Below are positions 1 to 8,611 of a stretch of 64,000 bases of DNA, in pieces (the stretch's first letter is position 1; each line of letters starts with the position of its first letter). A program made the translations under genes and the position numbers. The notes under the pieces are model-generated. The model searched no databases and was not told the DNA's origin. It saw only the letters and a program-made list of their open reading frames with translations. The stretch is from positions 806,001 through 870,000 of the forward strand of contig NZ_CP085301.1 in assembly GCF_020700235.1 (NCBI RefSeq), written 5' to 3'. Source of the DNA: Haladaptatus pallidirubidus (lineage in GTDB: Archaea; Halobacteriota; Halobacteria; Halobacteriales; Haladaptataceae).

Positions 1-916
1 TGACGCCCGTGATGGGTACGAGCAGGAGCACCAGCGCCGCCTCTACGCCGCCGAGTCCCCCCGGAAGGGGTGCAACACCCGCGATACTCCCAATCGGGAC
101 GATGAACAGCACCGCCGCGAATGGAACGGGGTGACCGAGCGAGTAGAGCGAGAGCCACAGCGAGAGGGACGAAAGAAGCCATCCGAACGCGGAAAAGAAC
201 AGGGCGAGCAAGAGACCGCGGCGGTCGCCCGCGATTCGCTCGATCGTCCCGAAAAAGCCCTGAATCCGCCGTTTGACGGCGGGTTTCGTGGTCGGGGTCA
301 CGGGGGGAACAACGCGTGCAACGAGTCCGACCGCGGGGACGACGACGCCCGCGACACTCGACCCCAATCGGTTTCGACGACGCCACGCGAACACCACCAC
401 GATGGGAACGGAAAGCGCCAACGCCACGATGGAGAGCGCGACCAGTTCGACCGTGCTGCCGAGCGTCAGCACCGTCGTGTAGTAGGCGATGCCGACCAGT
501 GCGAACGAGATGGAGGGAACGAAATTGATGGAGTCCACGGTTGCGATAGCGCCGAGGCTCGTCTCGTACTCGGCATCGGTGACCCGCGAGATAAGCAGGG
601 CGGTGAACGGCTCGCCACCCGCCTGTCCGAACGGCGTCACGTTGTTTGCGAACGTCGCTCCCGCGTAGAGGAAGAACGCCCGGAGAGGCGAGGTGTGAAC
701 GCCGAGGATACCGAGAACGGTTCGGAGGGACATCGCCCACGAGAACAGCCAGAGGACAGCCACGACCGCGACGGCGGCGACGATTCGCGCGTCGGCCATC
801 GACAGCGCCGACACCACGTGGTCGATACCGACGATGGAGAAAACGACCAACAGGACGGCGACTGCGGCGACGAATCCGACCGTCACCGTTCGCAGGTCAC
901 CTAAATCAAGGCGCAT
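1..916 (-). CDS. Flippase-like (UPF0104/LPG-synthase TM type) membrane protein, C-terminus cut off
   Basis: The reading frame starts at an ATG (complement of 914-916) and runs off the left edge after 305 codons. The product opens with MRLDLGDL and is almost entirely hydrophobic, with about six or seven membrane helices in the visible part. The stretch around residues 85-105 (NNVTPFGQAGGEP) and the late PLPGGLGGVEA motif are characteristic of the UPF0104/YbhN family, which includes the membrane domain of lysylphosphatidylglycerol synthase and archaeal AglD-like proteins. Family members are thought to move or use lipid-linked substrates in the membrane; the substrate here is unknown. It diverges from thiL. 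The real C-terminus lies outside the window. Confidence 0.85.
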   Translation of the reverse strand, partial: MRLDLGDLRTVTVGFVAAVAVLLVVFSIVGIDHVVSALSMADARIVAAVAVVAVLWLFSWAMSLRTVLGILGVHTSPLRAFFLYAGATFANNVTPFGQAGGEPFTALLISRVTDAEYETSLGAIATVDSINFVPSISFALVGIAYYTTVLTLGSTVELVALSIVALALSVPIVVVFAWRRRNRLGSSVAGVVVPAVGLVARVVPPVTPTTKPAVKRRIQGFFGTIERIAGDRRGLLLALFFSAFGWLLSSLSLWLSLYSLGHPVPFAAVLFIVPIGSIAGVAPLPGGLGGVEAALVLLLVPITGV

Positions 917-1003
917 CAATTATCAGTTTTCACCTATCAGCGAGACTGCTTGAAGCCAGCGAAGACCGTTCAGCTTTTTTCCCGGCGCGATAGAACGACC
1001 GAT

Positions 1004-1876
1004 ATGGACGAACGGGCCGCGCTCAAACTGCTGGCGGGAAAACTCCCCGACGCGGGCGACGACGCGGCGGTCGTGGACGGACTAGTGATAACAACCGACA
1101 TGCTCCACGAGACGACGGACTTCCCGACGGGAACGGAAAGATACACCGCCGGATGGCGCGCGGTCGGTGCCTCCCTCTCGGATGTCGCGGCGATGGGGGC
1201 AAAAGCGGTCGCCGCCGTCGCCGTCTACGCCGACGCCGGGTTCGACCGCGACGAACTCGAAGCGTTCGTCGCGGGTGCGAGCGACGTGTGTGAATCGGTC
1301 GACGCACGCTACGTCGGCGGCGACCTCGATACGTTCGCGGAGTTCACCGCGACGACGACAGCACTGGGTCGAACCGACGACCCGGTTCTTCGCTCGGGGG
1401 CGCGGCCCGGAGACGTGCTGTGCGTGACCGGAACGTTGGGTCGGAGCGGGGCGGCTCTTCGATTGTTCGAGGACGGAGAAACCGAGCGCGCAAACGACCT
1501 CTTTCGCTTTGAGCCACGAGTCGCCGCAGGACGGGCCCTCGCGCCCTACGCAACCGCGATGATGGATTCGAGTGACGGTCTCGCGCGGTCGGTTCACCAA
1601 CTTTCCGAAGCGAGCGACTGCGGGTTCTCCCTCGATAGCGATGCTGTTCCAGTCGCAGAAAGCGTCCGTGAAGTCGCGGAAAACGAAGACGACGAACGCG
1701 CGTTGAGCCTCTTTTTCGGCGAAGATTTCGAACTGGTGCTGACGCTTCCGGAAGACCACGTTTCCGCGGCAAGAAAAGCCTCGCCGACGCCGATTTTCGT
1801 CGTCGGCACGGTAACCGATTCGGGAGTGACGATGGACGGCGAACCGCTTCCCGACCGTGGGTACACTCACGGATAA
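1004..1876 (+). CDS. thiL: Thiamine-monophosphate kinase
   Basis: 290 residues. Phosphorylates thiamine monophosphate to thiamine diphosphate, the last step of thiamine cofactor synthesis. The N-terminal GDDAA (residues 18-22), the TTD at 30-32 and the later GGDLD are the metal/ATP-binding motifs of ThiL in the AIR-synthase-related fold, and DSSDGLA near residue 187 is also typical. The frame is open upstream to 950, but the ATG at 1004 puts GDDAA at the family position. It is convergent with the protease gene at 1906-3030 and appears monocistronic. Confidence 0.93.
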   Translation: MDERAALKLLAGKLPDAGDDAAVVDGLVITTDMLHETTDFPTGTERYTAGWRAVGASLSDVAAMGAKAVAAVAVYADAGFDRDELEAFVAGASDVCESVDARYVGGDLDTFAEFTATTTALGRTDDPVLRSGARPGDVLCVTGTLGRSGAALRLFEDGETERANDLFRFEPRVAAGRALAPYATAMMDSSDGLARSVHQLSEASDCGFSLDSDAVPVAESVREVAENEDDERALSLFFGEDFELVLTLPEDHVSAARKASPTPIFVVGTVTDSGVTMDGEPLPDRGYTHG

Positions 1877-1905
1877 GAGACAGAAGACGCAAAGCGGTGA
1901 AACGG

Positions 1906-3030
1906 TTAGGAGATGATTTGAATCGGGGTCGGGGTAAAACAGAGCAGTCCGATGACGAACGTCAACACGCCCAGTAGCTTTCTGCGCGGGTCGAGTTCGT
2001 CGTCGTCTATCGGCGTCGCGGGGCCGACGTAGGCAAAGAACATCGAGAGGAATCCCCAGATGACCCAGAGTACCGTCGCGTTGCTCACGTTGAGGACGTA
2101 GAAGACGTAGGCCGCCAGTCCGAACAGGACGGCAGGGACGAGTGCGGCAATGCTCTCCTGTCGTTCCCCGATTATCGCGCGAACGATGTGACCGCCGTCG
2201 AGTTGGCCGACCGGGATGAGGTTGAGAAACGTGACAAACATGCCGACCCAACCGCCGATAACGACCGGATTGACCGATTTCGTCGGGTCGTTGTCGTAGG
2301 CCAGCGGTTCGCCCATAACGGCCGCAATCCCTTCCAACAGCGGCGGATAGCCGAACTTCACTTCGATAGTTGACGCGCTGTTGAGCGTTTCCTGTGTGAC
2401 GGTCACCGGTTCCATCGTCAGCCCGATTGCGGTGACGACGACCGTCGCCACGAGACCAGCGAGCGGCCCTGAGACGCCAATATCGAACAGCGCTTTGCGG
2501 TCTGGCATCTGTCCTTTCATCCGGATAACCGCCCCCATCGTCCCGATGAGCGTCGGCATGGGGATGAAGTACGGAAGCGACGCATCCACGCCGTGATATC
2601 GACTCATCACGTAGTGGCCGAGTTCGTGCGTTCCGAGGACGCCGATCACGGCAAGCGTGAAGGGCCACGCGGTCAGCAGTGCCTCTACTGGGTTCGAAAC
2701 AGGATTCACGTGATACCACGATGCACCCGCCCAGAGCGTCGAGAGAACGGTGGCAACGAAAAGAAAAACGTTCTTCCACGGGACGCCGTTCGGTCCGAGT
2801 TCGACCGGTTCGGCCACGAGAACGTACTCGCCCATTCGCGTCGAGAGCATGACTTCGTAGCCCTGTTCTCGAAACAGCGGCCACACCGTCTTCATCAGTC
2901 GGTCTTGAGGAACCAGCGGTTCACCGTAATAGACCAATTGGTCGCCGTCTCTGCGAATATCATAAACCCGAAACACGGAATGAAGTCGCTCGAGTGGAGG
3001 TCCATTCTCGGGCGGCTTGGTCGAAGCCAT
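1906..3030 (-). CDS. Site-2 protease-type intramembrane zinc metalloprotease (M50)
   Basis: 374 residues. An N-terminal soluble region of about 85 residues is followed by several membrane helices. The zinc motif HELGH begins at residue 135, and the second motif, NLIPVGQLDGGH, supplies the third metal ligand Asp in a later helix, as in M50/S2P proteases. These enzymes cleave transmembrane regulatory or signal-peptide-derived substrates inside the membrane; the substrate here is unknown. Unlike the second M50 protein in this window (8612-10447), it has no obvious PDZ insertion. It is preceded by the AEC transporter gene on the same strand (34-bp gap), so the two could be co-transcribed. Confidence 0.9.
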   Translation of the reverse strand: MASTKPPENGPPLERLHSVFRVYDIRRDGDQLVYYGEPLVPQDRLMKTVWPLFREQGYEVMLSTRMGEYVLVAEPVELGPNGVPWKNVFLFVATVLSTLWAGASWYHVNPVSNPVEALLTAWPFTLAVIGVLGTHELGHYVMSRYHGVDASLPYFIPMPTLIGTMGAVIRMKGQMPDRKALFDIGVSGPLAGLVATVVVTAIGLTMEPVTVTQETLNSASTIEVKFGYPPLLEGIAAVMGEPLAYDNDPTKSVNPVVIGGWVGMFVTFLNLIPVGQLDGGHIVRAIIGERQESIAALVPAVLFGLAAYVFYVLNVSNATVLWVIWGFLSMFFAYVGPATPIDDDELDPRRKLLGVLTFVIGLLCFTPTPIQIIS

Positions 3031-3064
3031 TCACTCTCAGTACGGAACGAACCGGTATAAACCC

Positions 3065-4015
3065 CTAGACGATGGTACCTGACTGCAAGATAGCGATGAG
3101 GAGCGTTAACACCGGTACACTCACCAGCGTGCTGATAAAAATTGCCGTGCTCACGTACTCGGGTGCGGTCAACCCGACACCTCCCTCGTCGTACTCGATA
3201 GAAAGGATGAGCGGGGTTATCGCCGCTGGCATCGCACATTCGAGGACGAACACCCGCGCGACGGTGAGGTCTTCGAATCCGAGCAGGAAGACGACGCCGA
3301 CGGCGACGAGCGGCGCGACGAGGAGTTTCAACGTACTCGCAACGCCCACGCGCGAGACCGCGGCCCCGGAATCCGTGTTGGCCAGTTGAATCCCGAGCAT
3401 GAGCAACATCACCGGAATCGCGGCGTCGCCGGTCAGTTGTATCGTCTCCATCGCCGCCGAATCGACGGGTGGAACGACACCAAGGATGCGAGCGATTCCG
3501 GCGGCCAAAACCGCGTACACGAGCGGAAGTTTGAACACCTCTCGGAGCGCCGCGAAGTTCGACGTGCCGTTACCTCGAGAAGCGAGGTAGACGCCGACAG
3601 TGTACGTGAGAACGGACTGGGCCGCGATGTAGAGAATCGCCGTGCTCCGGCCAACGTCGCCGAACGCGAACTGTGAGAGCGGAATCCCGTAGTTTCCGGC
3701 GTTCGGAAACGAACTCGCCAGCACGAGAGCGCCGAGAATCGGTTCCGATTCACCGAGTGCTCGCCCGACGAACTCCGCCAACGCCACCATGCCGAGAGTG
3801 AAGGCGACGACGGCGACTGCGAGCGTCAGCGCCGTCTTTCCGCCGAGCGACGTCGTGGTGAGACTGTGGAAAACCAGTGCGGGTGTCAGAATGTAGATAG
3901 TGACTGTACCGAGCGCGTCAACGTTGATGTCGCGGAGCGTTCCGAGAAGAAAACCGACGGCGGCAACCGAGAGAACGGGGAGGATAGCGTTCGTCAACGC
4001 GGAGAGGAGTGACAC
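3065..4015 (-). CDS. AEC (auxin efflux carrier) family transporter
   Basis: 316 residues, about ten hydrophobic segments arranged in two halves. It begins MSLLSALTNAILPVLSVAAVGFLLG and contains PNAGNYGIPLS near residue 105, the Asn/Gly-rich discontinuous helix typical of AEC permeases, and an MPAAITPLILS segment in the second half. Family members export small carboxylates or related organic anions; the substrate cannot be read from sequence. Its stop lies 34 bp before the start of the M50 protease gene on the same strand. Confidence 0.88.
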   Translation of the reverse strand: MSLLSALTNAILPVLSVAAVGFLLGTLRDINVDALGTVTIYILTPALVFHSLTTTSLGGKTALTLAVAVVAFTLGMVALAEFVGRALGESEPILGALVLASSFPNAGNYGIPLSQFAFGDVGRSTAILYIAAQSVLTYTVGVYLASRGNGTSNFAALREVFKLPLVYAVLAAGIARILGVVPPVDSAAMETIQLTGDAAIPVMLLMLGIQLANTDSGAAVSRVGVASTLKLLVAPLVAVGVVFLLGFEDLTVARVFVLECAMPAAITPLILSIEYDEGGVGLTAPEYVSTAIFISTLVSVPVLTLLIAILQSGTIV

Positions 4016-4279
4016 TGGTCGAACGGAATCAGCGAGTAATTACAAAGGCATCGAAGACGAAAAGCGAGGCTCAAGGACGTATCGTTTCGAGGGAATGGAG
4101 TGCGTGTGGAGGGGTTCGCGGGGGAGCAGGTGGGGGGATTCGGGGAGCAGGGTCGTTCAGGGGGTTCGGGTGCGTTTCGTCGGAGTGGGTGTTTTGGGGG
4201 TTTCGCGTGACGGGGCGTTTCAGGTTGCAGGTGGTTGCAGGGGTGGAGGGCTGGGTGCGCGGGGACGGGGCCGAGGAGC
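4016..4279. other. G-rich intergenic region with quadruplex-like G runs
   Basis: This 264-bp gap separates two minus-strand genes. From about 4090 to 4275 the + strand is extremely G-rich, with runs of four to six G separated by short spacers (for example G4, G5, G6 and G4 runs between about 4110 and 4146) and further GGGG/GGGGG runs to 4270. It fits the pattern of intramolecular G-quadruplex motifs. Open frames across it have atypical composition for a haloarchaeal protein, so I do not call a gene. The AEC promoter should lie near its left end. Confidence 0.6.
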
Positions 4280-4531
4280 TTACGCAGGGGCCACGCGCCA
4301 CGTGGTTGCGCTCGTGTACGACCACTTCTCGACTTCGAGTTCGGCGCAGTCGGTCAGTTTCACCATTAGCGCACCGATTTCCTTCGCGGAGAGGTTGACT
4401 TCGTCCGCGATGAACTTGCTTTTGAAGTACATCTCTCCGTCGCTCGCCTTCTCGCACAGGTACTGCTTGAGTCGGTCTTCCTTGGTTTCCGGTTCAGGGC
4501 TTTCAGGGGCAACTTGGGTGGTAGCGCTCAT
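4280..4531 (-). CDS. DUF7123-type small haloarchaeal protein
   Basis: 83 residues. A Thr/Pro/Glu-rich N-terminal tail (about 1-15) is followed by a compact alpha/beta domain (KEDRLKQYL ... YFKSKFIADEVNLSAKEIGALM ... WRVAP) that reads like a small winged helix. To my recollection it belongs to the DUF7123 family, widespread in haloarchaea and often highly expressed; function is unknown. A TATA-like TTTATAA lies about 40 bp upstream. A DNA-binding role is inference from the helix pattern only. Confidence 0.85.
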   Translation of the reverse strand: MSATTQVAPESPEPETKEDRLKQYLCEKASDGEMYFKSKFIADEVNLSAKEIGALMVKLTDCAELEVEKWSYTSATTWRVAPA

Positions 4532-4565
4532 GTGCTGACTCCAGTTTCTGCATAGTCGGGAGGGA

Positions 4566-4576
4566 TGTTATAAAGG
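4566..4576 (-). promoter_or_regulatory. TATA box of the DUF7123-type gene
   Basis: On the minus strand the sequence reads TTTATAAC, centred about 41 bp before the ATG at 4531. An archaeal start about 25-27 bp downstream would give a leader of roughly 15 nt. The upstream flank to about 4710 is AT-rich, in contrast to the coding DNA. Confidence 0.5.
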
Positions 4577-4775
4577 AAGGAAGCTTAGGGTAGTTTCGGG
4601 AATATTCAGTTCCCCTAAGCGGAAATCGACGTGAATGCGGGTGAAAATGACTTTTTAGAAATCATTTAAAATCACTTAGAAAGTTTAAAAACGCCTCTCG
4701 CTTTTTATTTCCTTGATAGCATTCGGCGGCTCGTTCGACACCGAAACCGTGACAAATCACACCGGTAACTTCGGC

Positions 4776-5609
4776 CTATCGCTCGTGAACCCAGAACTGT
4801 TCATCCGTCGTTACCTCTTTTTTGAAAATCGGCACCTCCGCTTTCAACCGATTGATACCGTCCTCGACGGTTCGAAACGCCTCCTCGCGGTGGCCAGCCA
4901 GGACGACGACGAAGACGATGTCCTCGCCGTACTCGATAACACCGGTTCGGTGGTGCATGAGGACGGTGAAAACGCCTTCGCGCGCTTCGAGTTCCTCGCG
5001 GATTGTGTTCAGTTTCGTCTGCGCAACACCGTCGTACATCTCGAATTCGAGGGATTCCGTCGGGGTGTCATCGTCGCCGTCCTTGGCTCTGACGCGTCCG
5101 GTGAAGGTCGCAATCGCGCCCGAGCGTTCCGCATTCGGTGACCGCTTCGCGCGCGCGACGAGCGACTGGAGCGTTTCGTACTCCTCGACGCCAGCCAGCG
5201 TGTCGCGGACAGCCTCGGTTTCGAGGCTGTCCGCATCTTCCGCGCGAATCAGCGTTTCGCCGACGTGGTCGACGTCGCCGAGCGAAATCGTCGAAATATC
5301 GGCGTCCGGGAACCCGGAAACGACGGCGTATTCGTGTGCTGGTGCGAGTTCATCCAGAACGTCCGAAAGGGAGCGGTTCGTGCCGCACGCGCTCCAGCCA
5401 TTCCCGCTGAGTTCGAACGTGGTGGAGGCAGGCGAGTCGGACGCACCAATCGAGTCCACTGAGCCGGTTGAGTTCGGTGATTTGGTCGTATCAGTCGGTT
5501 CCGCAAGTTCGGACGTAACGACACCGACCCGCCCGTGTTCCGCGAGGCGGTCGGCGAGTCGGTCGACGACCGCCGCCGATTCGCCTCCGACAATACTCAG
5601 TACTTTCAT
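4776..5609 (-). CDS. moaE: Molybdopterin synthase catalytic subunit MoaE with MobB-like N-terminal extension
   Basis: 277 residues. The C-terminal half (about 140-277) is MoaE: it inserts the dithiolene sulfurs into precursor Z together with thiocarboxylated MoaD. Visible MoaE features are ATFTGRVR, the LEFEMYDGVA segment, HHRTGVIEYGED, HREEAF and the LKAEVPIFKKE signature with the catalytic lysines. The N-terminal part (MKVLSIVGGESAAVVDRLAD) resembles the start of MobB, the GTP-binding molybdopterin-guanine dinucleotide adapter, but the P-loop is eroded: GGESAAV replaces GxxxxGKT. A Ser/Thr/Asp-rich linker lies at about residues 36-65. The extension therefore probably does not bind GTP. It is monocistronic and divergent from pyrH. 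Confidence 0.88.
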   Translation of the reverse strand: MKVLSIVGGESAAVVDRLADRLAEHGRVGVVTSELAEPTDTTKSPNSTGSVDSIGASDSPASTTFELSGNGWSACGTNRSLSDVLDELAPAHEYAVVSGFPDADISTISLGDVDHVGETLIRAEDADSLETEAVRDTLAGVEEYETLQSLVARAKRSPNAERSGAIATFTGRVRAKDGDDDTPTESLEFEMYDGVAQTKLNTIREELEAREGVFTVLMHHRTGVIEYGEDIVFVVVLAGHREEAFRTVEDGINRLKAEVPIFKKEVTTDEQFWVHER

Positions 5610-5696
5610 GGGCGTAACGCAGGCGGCGAATCGCTTTTAGCCTTCGGTCGGAAGTTGAGAACGCTTAAGGCTAAGTCCCGGTAAGACGGCGGTAGT

Positions 5697-6416
5697 ATGA
5701 AGGTGGTCGTTTCTATCGGCGGGAGCGTGCTCGCGCCGGACCTAGAGTCCCAGCGTGTCCGTGGCCATGCCGAAGTCATCGAATCGCTCGAAAACGAGGG
5801 GTGTACCATCGGCGCGGTCGTCGGTGGCGGCGGCGTCGCGCGTGAGTACATCGGCACGGCCCGCAACCTCGGCGCAAACGAAATCGAACTGGACGACATC
5901 GGCATCGACGTGACGCGGTTGAACGCCCGTCTGCTCATCGCGGCGCTCGGCGAGCAAGCCGCGCCAAGCCCACCGGAGACGTACGAAAAAGCTGGAACCG
6001 CGATGCATCGCGGCGACATCGCGGTCATGGGCGGCGTGATGCCCGGTCAGACGACCGACGCCGTGAGCGCGGCGCTGGCGGAGTACACGAACGCCGACCT
6101 GCTCGTCTACGCGACGAGCGTCAACGGCGTGTTCAGCGACGACCCCAACGAGGTCGATGATGCGACGAAGTACGACGAGCTTTCGGCGGGCGAACTCGTG
6201 GGCGTTATCGCCGACCTCGAAATGACGGCGGGAAGCTCCTCGCCGGTTGACCTGCTGGCCGCGAAACTCATCGAGCGGTCGGGCGTCCGGACCATCGTCC
6301 TCGACGGAACCGAACCGGAACGAATCGCCGACGCCGTCCTCAACGGAGAACACGACGGAACCGACATCATTCCCGAGGGGACGGACGACGAGATGACGTA
6401 TTGGGTACAAGGATGA
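5697..6416 (+). CDS. pyrH: UMP kinase, archaeal type
   Basis: 239 residues. Converts UMP to UDP with ATP in pyrimidine nucleotide synthesis. The amino-acid-kinase fold is clear: VVSIGGSVLAP at the N-terminus, GAVVGGGGVAREYI near 40, DIGIDVTRLNARLL at 65-80, GGVMPGQTTDAVSA and the nucleotide-site region SVNGVFSDDPN near 145. The archaeal form is shorter than the bacterial one, and this length fits. Its TGA overlaps the ATG of lysS (ATGA), so the two are translationally coupled. Confidence 0.94.
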   Translation: MKVVVSIGGSVLAPDLESQRVRGHAEVIESLENEGCTIGAVVGGGGVAREYIGTARNLGANEIELDDIGIDVTRLNARLLIAALGEQAAPSPPETYEKAGTAMHRGDIAVMGGVMPGQTTDAVSAALAEYTNADLLVYATSVNGVFSDDPNEVDDATKYDELSAGELVGVIADLEMTAGSSSPVDLLAAKLIERSGVRTIVLDGTEPERIADAVLNGEHDGTDIIPEGTDDEMTYWVQG

Positions 6417-8065
6417 GCACGGGCACGGCGCCGATGGACGAGCGCGACGACGGTGAGGACGGCCACCACGTCTTCTGGGCCGACGAGGTTGCCGACCAAA
6501 TCGAAGCGCGCGACCCGGACGAACCGATCATCATCAAGGGCGGAATTTCTCCCTCCGGTGTTCCCCACCTCGGGAACGTCAACGAAATCATGCGCGGCTA
6601 TTTCGTCGCGGAAGCGCTCCGAGAGAGGGGGCGCAAAGTCCGGCAGGTGTTCACCGCGGACGACCGCGACCCGCTGCGGAAACTCCCACGAAAGCTCGCC
6701 GACTTAGACGGGAACATCGTCGAATTGGGCGACGTGAACGCCGGTGCGCTCGGCCGAAACCTCGGGAAACCGTACACAGACATTCCCGACCCGTTCGACT
6801 GTTGTGACTCCTACGGCGAGCACTTCTCGAACCTTATCCAGCAGAGCGCGGATTTGCTCGGCGTCCCCATCGACGTGGTATCGAACACGGAGATGTACGA
6901 ATCCGGCGATTTGGAGGACGTGACAGCCGAAATCCTCGATCGTTCGGAGAAAGCCCGCGAGGTGCTCGCCGAGTATCAGGACAAGGTTGACGACGAGTAC
7001 GTCCCGTTCAATCCGATCTGTGCAGAGTGCGGGAAAATCACCGAGACGGTCACCGACTTCGATATCGAGGAAGGCACCGTCGAATACGTCTGTACCGATC
7101 TGAAAGCTGGCGACAACACCATCGACGGCTGCGGGCACGAAGGCACGGCGACGCTCCGAGAGGGCAAACTACCGTGGCGGTTCGAGTGGCCCGCCCAGTG
7201 GAAAACGCTCGGCGTGGACTTCGAACCGTTCGGCAAAGACCACGCAGAGGGCTCGTGGCCGAGCGGTGAGGACATCGCCCGGAACGTGATGTATTTCGAA
7301 CCGCCGGTTCCGATGACCTACGAGTGGTTCACTCTCAACGGGAAGCCGTTTTCCTCCTCGGAAGGAAACATCGTGCTGGTCGCGGAAGTGCTGGAACTGC
7401 TGGAACCCGAAGTGCTCAGGTACTTCTTCACGAAAGATCCGAACAAGGCCCGCGACTTCGACATCGGACGTCTCGATTTGCTCGTGGACGAGTTCGACCG
7501 ATTCGAACGAATCTATTTCGGCGAAGAGACCGCCGACGAGCGTGAAACCGCGATCGCCGAGCGAATCTATTCGATGGTCGTGGACGAGATTCGACCCGAG
7601 CGAACCCGGATTCCGTACACCTTCGCGGCCATTTTGGGGATGACCGACGACCCCGACCTCCGCGAGGAAATCGCGCGAAAGGAAGGACACATTCCCGACG
7701 ATGCGCCGGACTGGGCGGTCGAGGAGGCCCTCGCGCGAGTGGAACGAGCGCAGACGTGGGCACAGCGGACGAGCAACGAGTACGATTACGATCTGAAGCG
7801 AACCGAGATGCCCGAGGCGGACATCGACGCCGAGACGGCGGTTGCGCTGGACGAACTCGCCGCGTTCATCGAGACGGGACACGACGGCGACGAGATACAG
7901 GAAGAGATTTACGAAACCGCGAAGCGCCACGACATCGACATGGGCGATTTTTTCGGCACGGGTTATCGGCTCTTTTTCGACGAGGAACAGGGGCCGAAAC
8001 TCGGTCCGTTCCTCTCGAACTTAGACCGCGAGTTCGTCCTTCGACGACTCCGTCGGGAAGGATAG
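6413..8065 (+). CDS. lysS: Lysyl-tRNA synthetase, class I
   Basis: 550 residues. Charges tRNA-Lys; this is the class I form typical of archaea rather than the class II bacterial/eukaryotic enzyme. The HIGH-type motif is PSGVPHLGN (about residues 44-52) and the KMSKS-type motif is KPFSSSEGN (about 310). A Cys-containing zinc-ribbon-like insertion (CAEC ... C ... C) lies at about 200-245. I chose the ATG at 6413, which overlaps the pyrH stop; the internal ATG at 6434 is an alternative. It is the second gene of a pyrH-lysS operon. Confidence 0.95.
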   Translation: MSTGTAPMDERDDGEDGHHVFWADEVADQIEARDPDEPIIIKGGISPSGVPHLGNVNEIMRGYFVAEALRERGRKVRQVFTADDRDPLRKLPRKLADLDGNIVELGDVNAGALGRNLGKPYTDIPDPFDCCDSYGEHFSNLIQQSADLLGVPIDVVSNTEMYESGDLEDVTAEILDRSEKAREVLAEYQDKVDDEYVPFNPICAECGKITETVTDFDIEEGTVEYVCTDLKAGDNTIDGCGHEGTATLREGKLPWRFEWPAQWKTLGVDFEPFGKDHAEGSWPSGEDIARNVMYFEPPVPMTYEWFTLNGKPFSSSEGNIVLVAEVLELLEPEVLRYFFTKDPNKARDFDIGRLDLLVDEFDRFERIYFGEETADERETAIAERIYSMVVDEIRPERTRIPYTFAAILGMTDDPDLREEIARKEGHIPDDAPDWAVEEALARVERAQTWAQRTSNEYDYDLKRTEMPEADIDAETAVALDELAAFIETGHDGDEIQEEIYETAKRHDIDMGDFFGTGYRLFFDEEQGPKLGPFLSNLDREFVLRRLRREG

Positions 8066-8235
8066 TTCAACGGATTTTTACGACTCCCCTAATTGCCAAC
8101 AGAGTTAATAGCGTTGGTAAATATAACCCTACTGTCCCCACATAACAGGTGCATAACAAAGTACCCACCAGTGGTAGGGAGATGTGAAGTCTGTCTGGCG
8201 ACCAATCACGTCAGCGACTAAACGAACAAATTACC

Positions 8236-8547
8236 ATGGCCCTGATAGAACTCAATCTCGAGAAGCCAGCGTTGAAACGCACTGAACTCGTCAAGGAATC
8301 CGAAATCGAAGCGACGGAAACGACAGAGACGGAAACCGAGACGACGGAAGAGGAAACGGAGATCGCGGACGAAGAAATCGAGGAGACGAAAGGCCGCGGT
8401 AGAGCCGGAACGTTCGCGCGCCGCGCCGCGGTTCTCGGTGGTACCGCCGCCGGACTCGCTGCCGCGCGAAAGTTCCAACAGAAACGCCGAGGCAAGAAGG
8501 ACGAAGAACAGCAGGACTTCGAAGAAGACTGGCAGACTGCGGAATAA
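8236..8547 (+). CDS. Small haloarchaeal protein with Thr/Glu-rich repeat tract
   Basis: 103 residues, not assigned to a function. The N-terminal half is dominated by a Glu/Thr low-complexity stretch (about residues 24-52, repeated TET/TEE units). Then come a basic segment and one short Ala/Gly hydrophobic stretch (RRAAVLGGTAAGLAAARKF, about 70-88) that is marginal as a membrane helix, and a charged C-terminus. Codon use matches neighbours. A TATA-like AAATATAAC lies upstream at about 8117. It precedes the PDZ protease on the same strand by 64 bp. Confidence 0.7.
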   Translation: MALIELNLEKPALKRTELVKESEIEATETTETETETTEEETEIADEEIEETKGRGRAGTFARRAAVLGGTAAGLAAARKFQQKRRGKKDEEQQDFEEDWQTAE

Positions 8548-8611
8548 CGCCTCCCGATTTTTACGACCGTTTCCCAAACGCCTTTGAGCGGTGCGAACCT
8601 TTCTTTTGCCA

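Noticed and set aside
1082..2884. 600-codon open frame on the minus strand across thiL and the M50 gene
   Set aside because: It is a shadow of real genes in other frames: Arg/Ser/His-rich composition, no domain, and it covers two well-supported genes. GC-rich DNA produces such frames.
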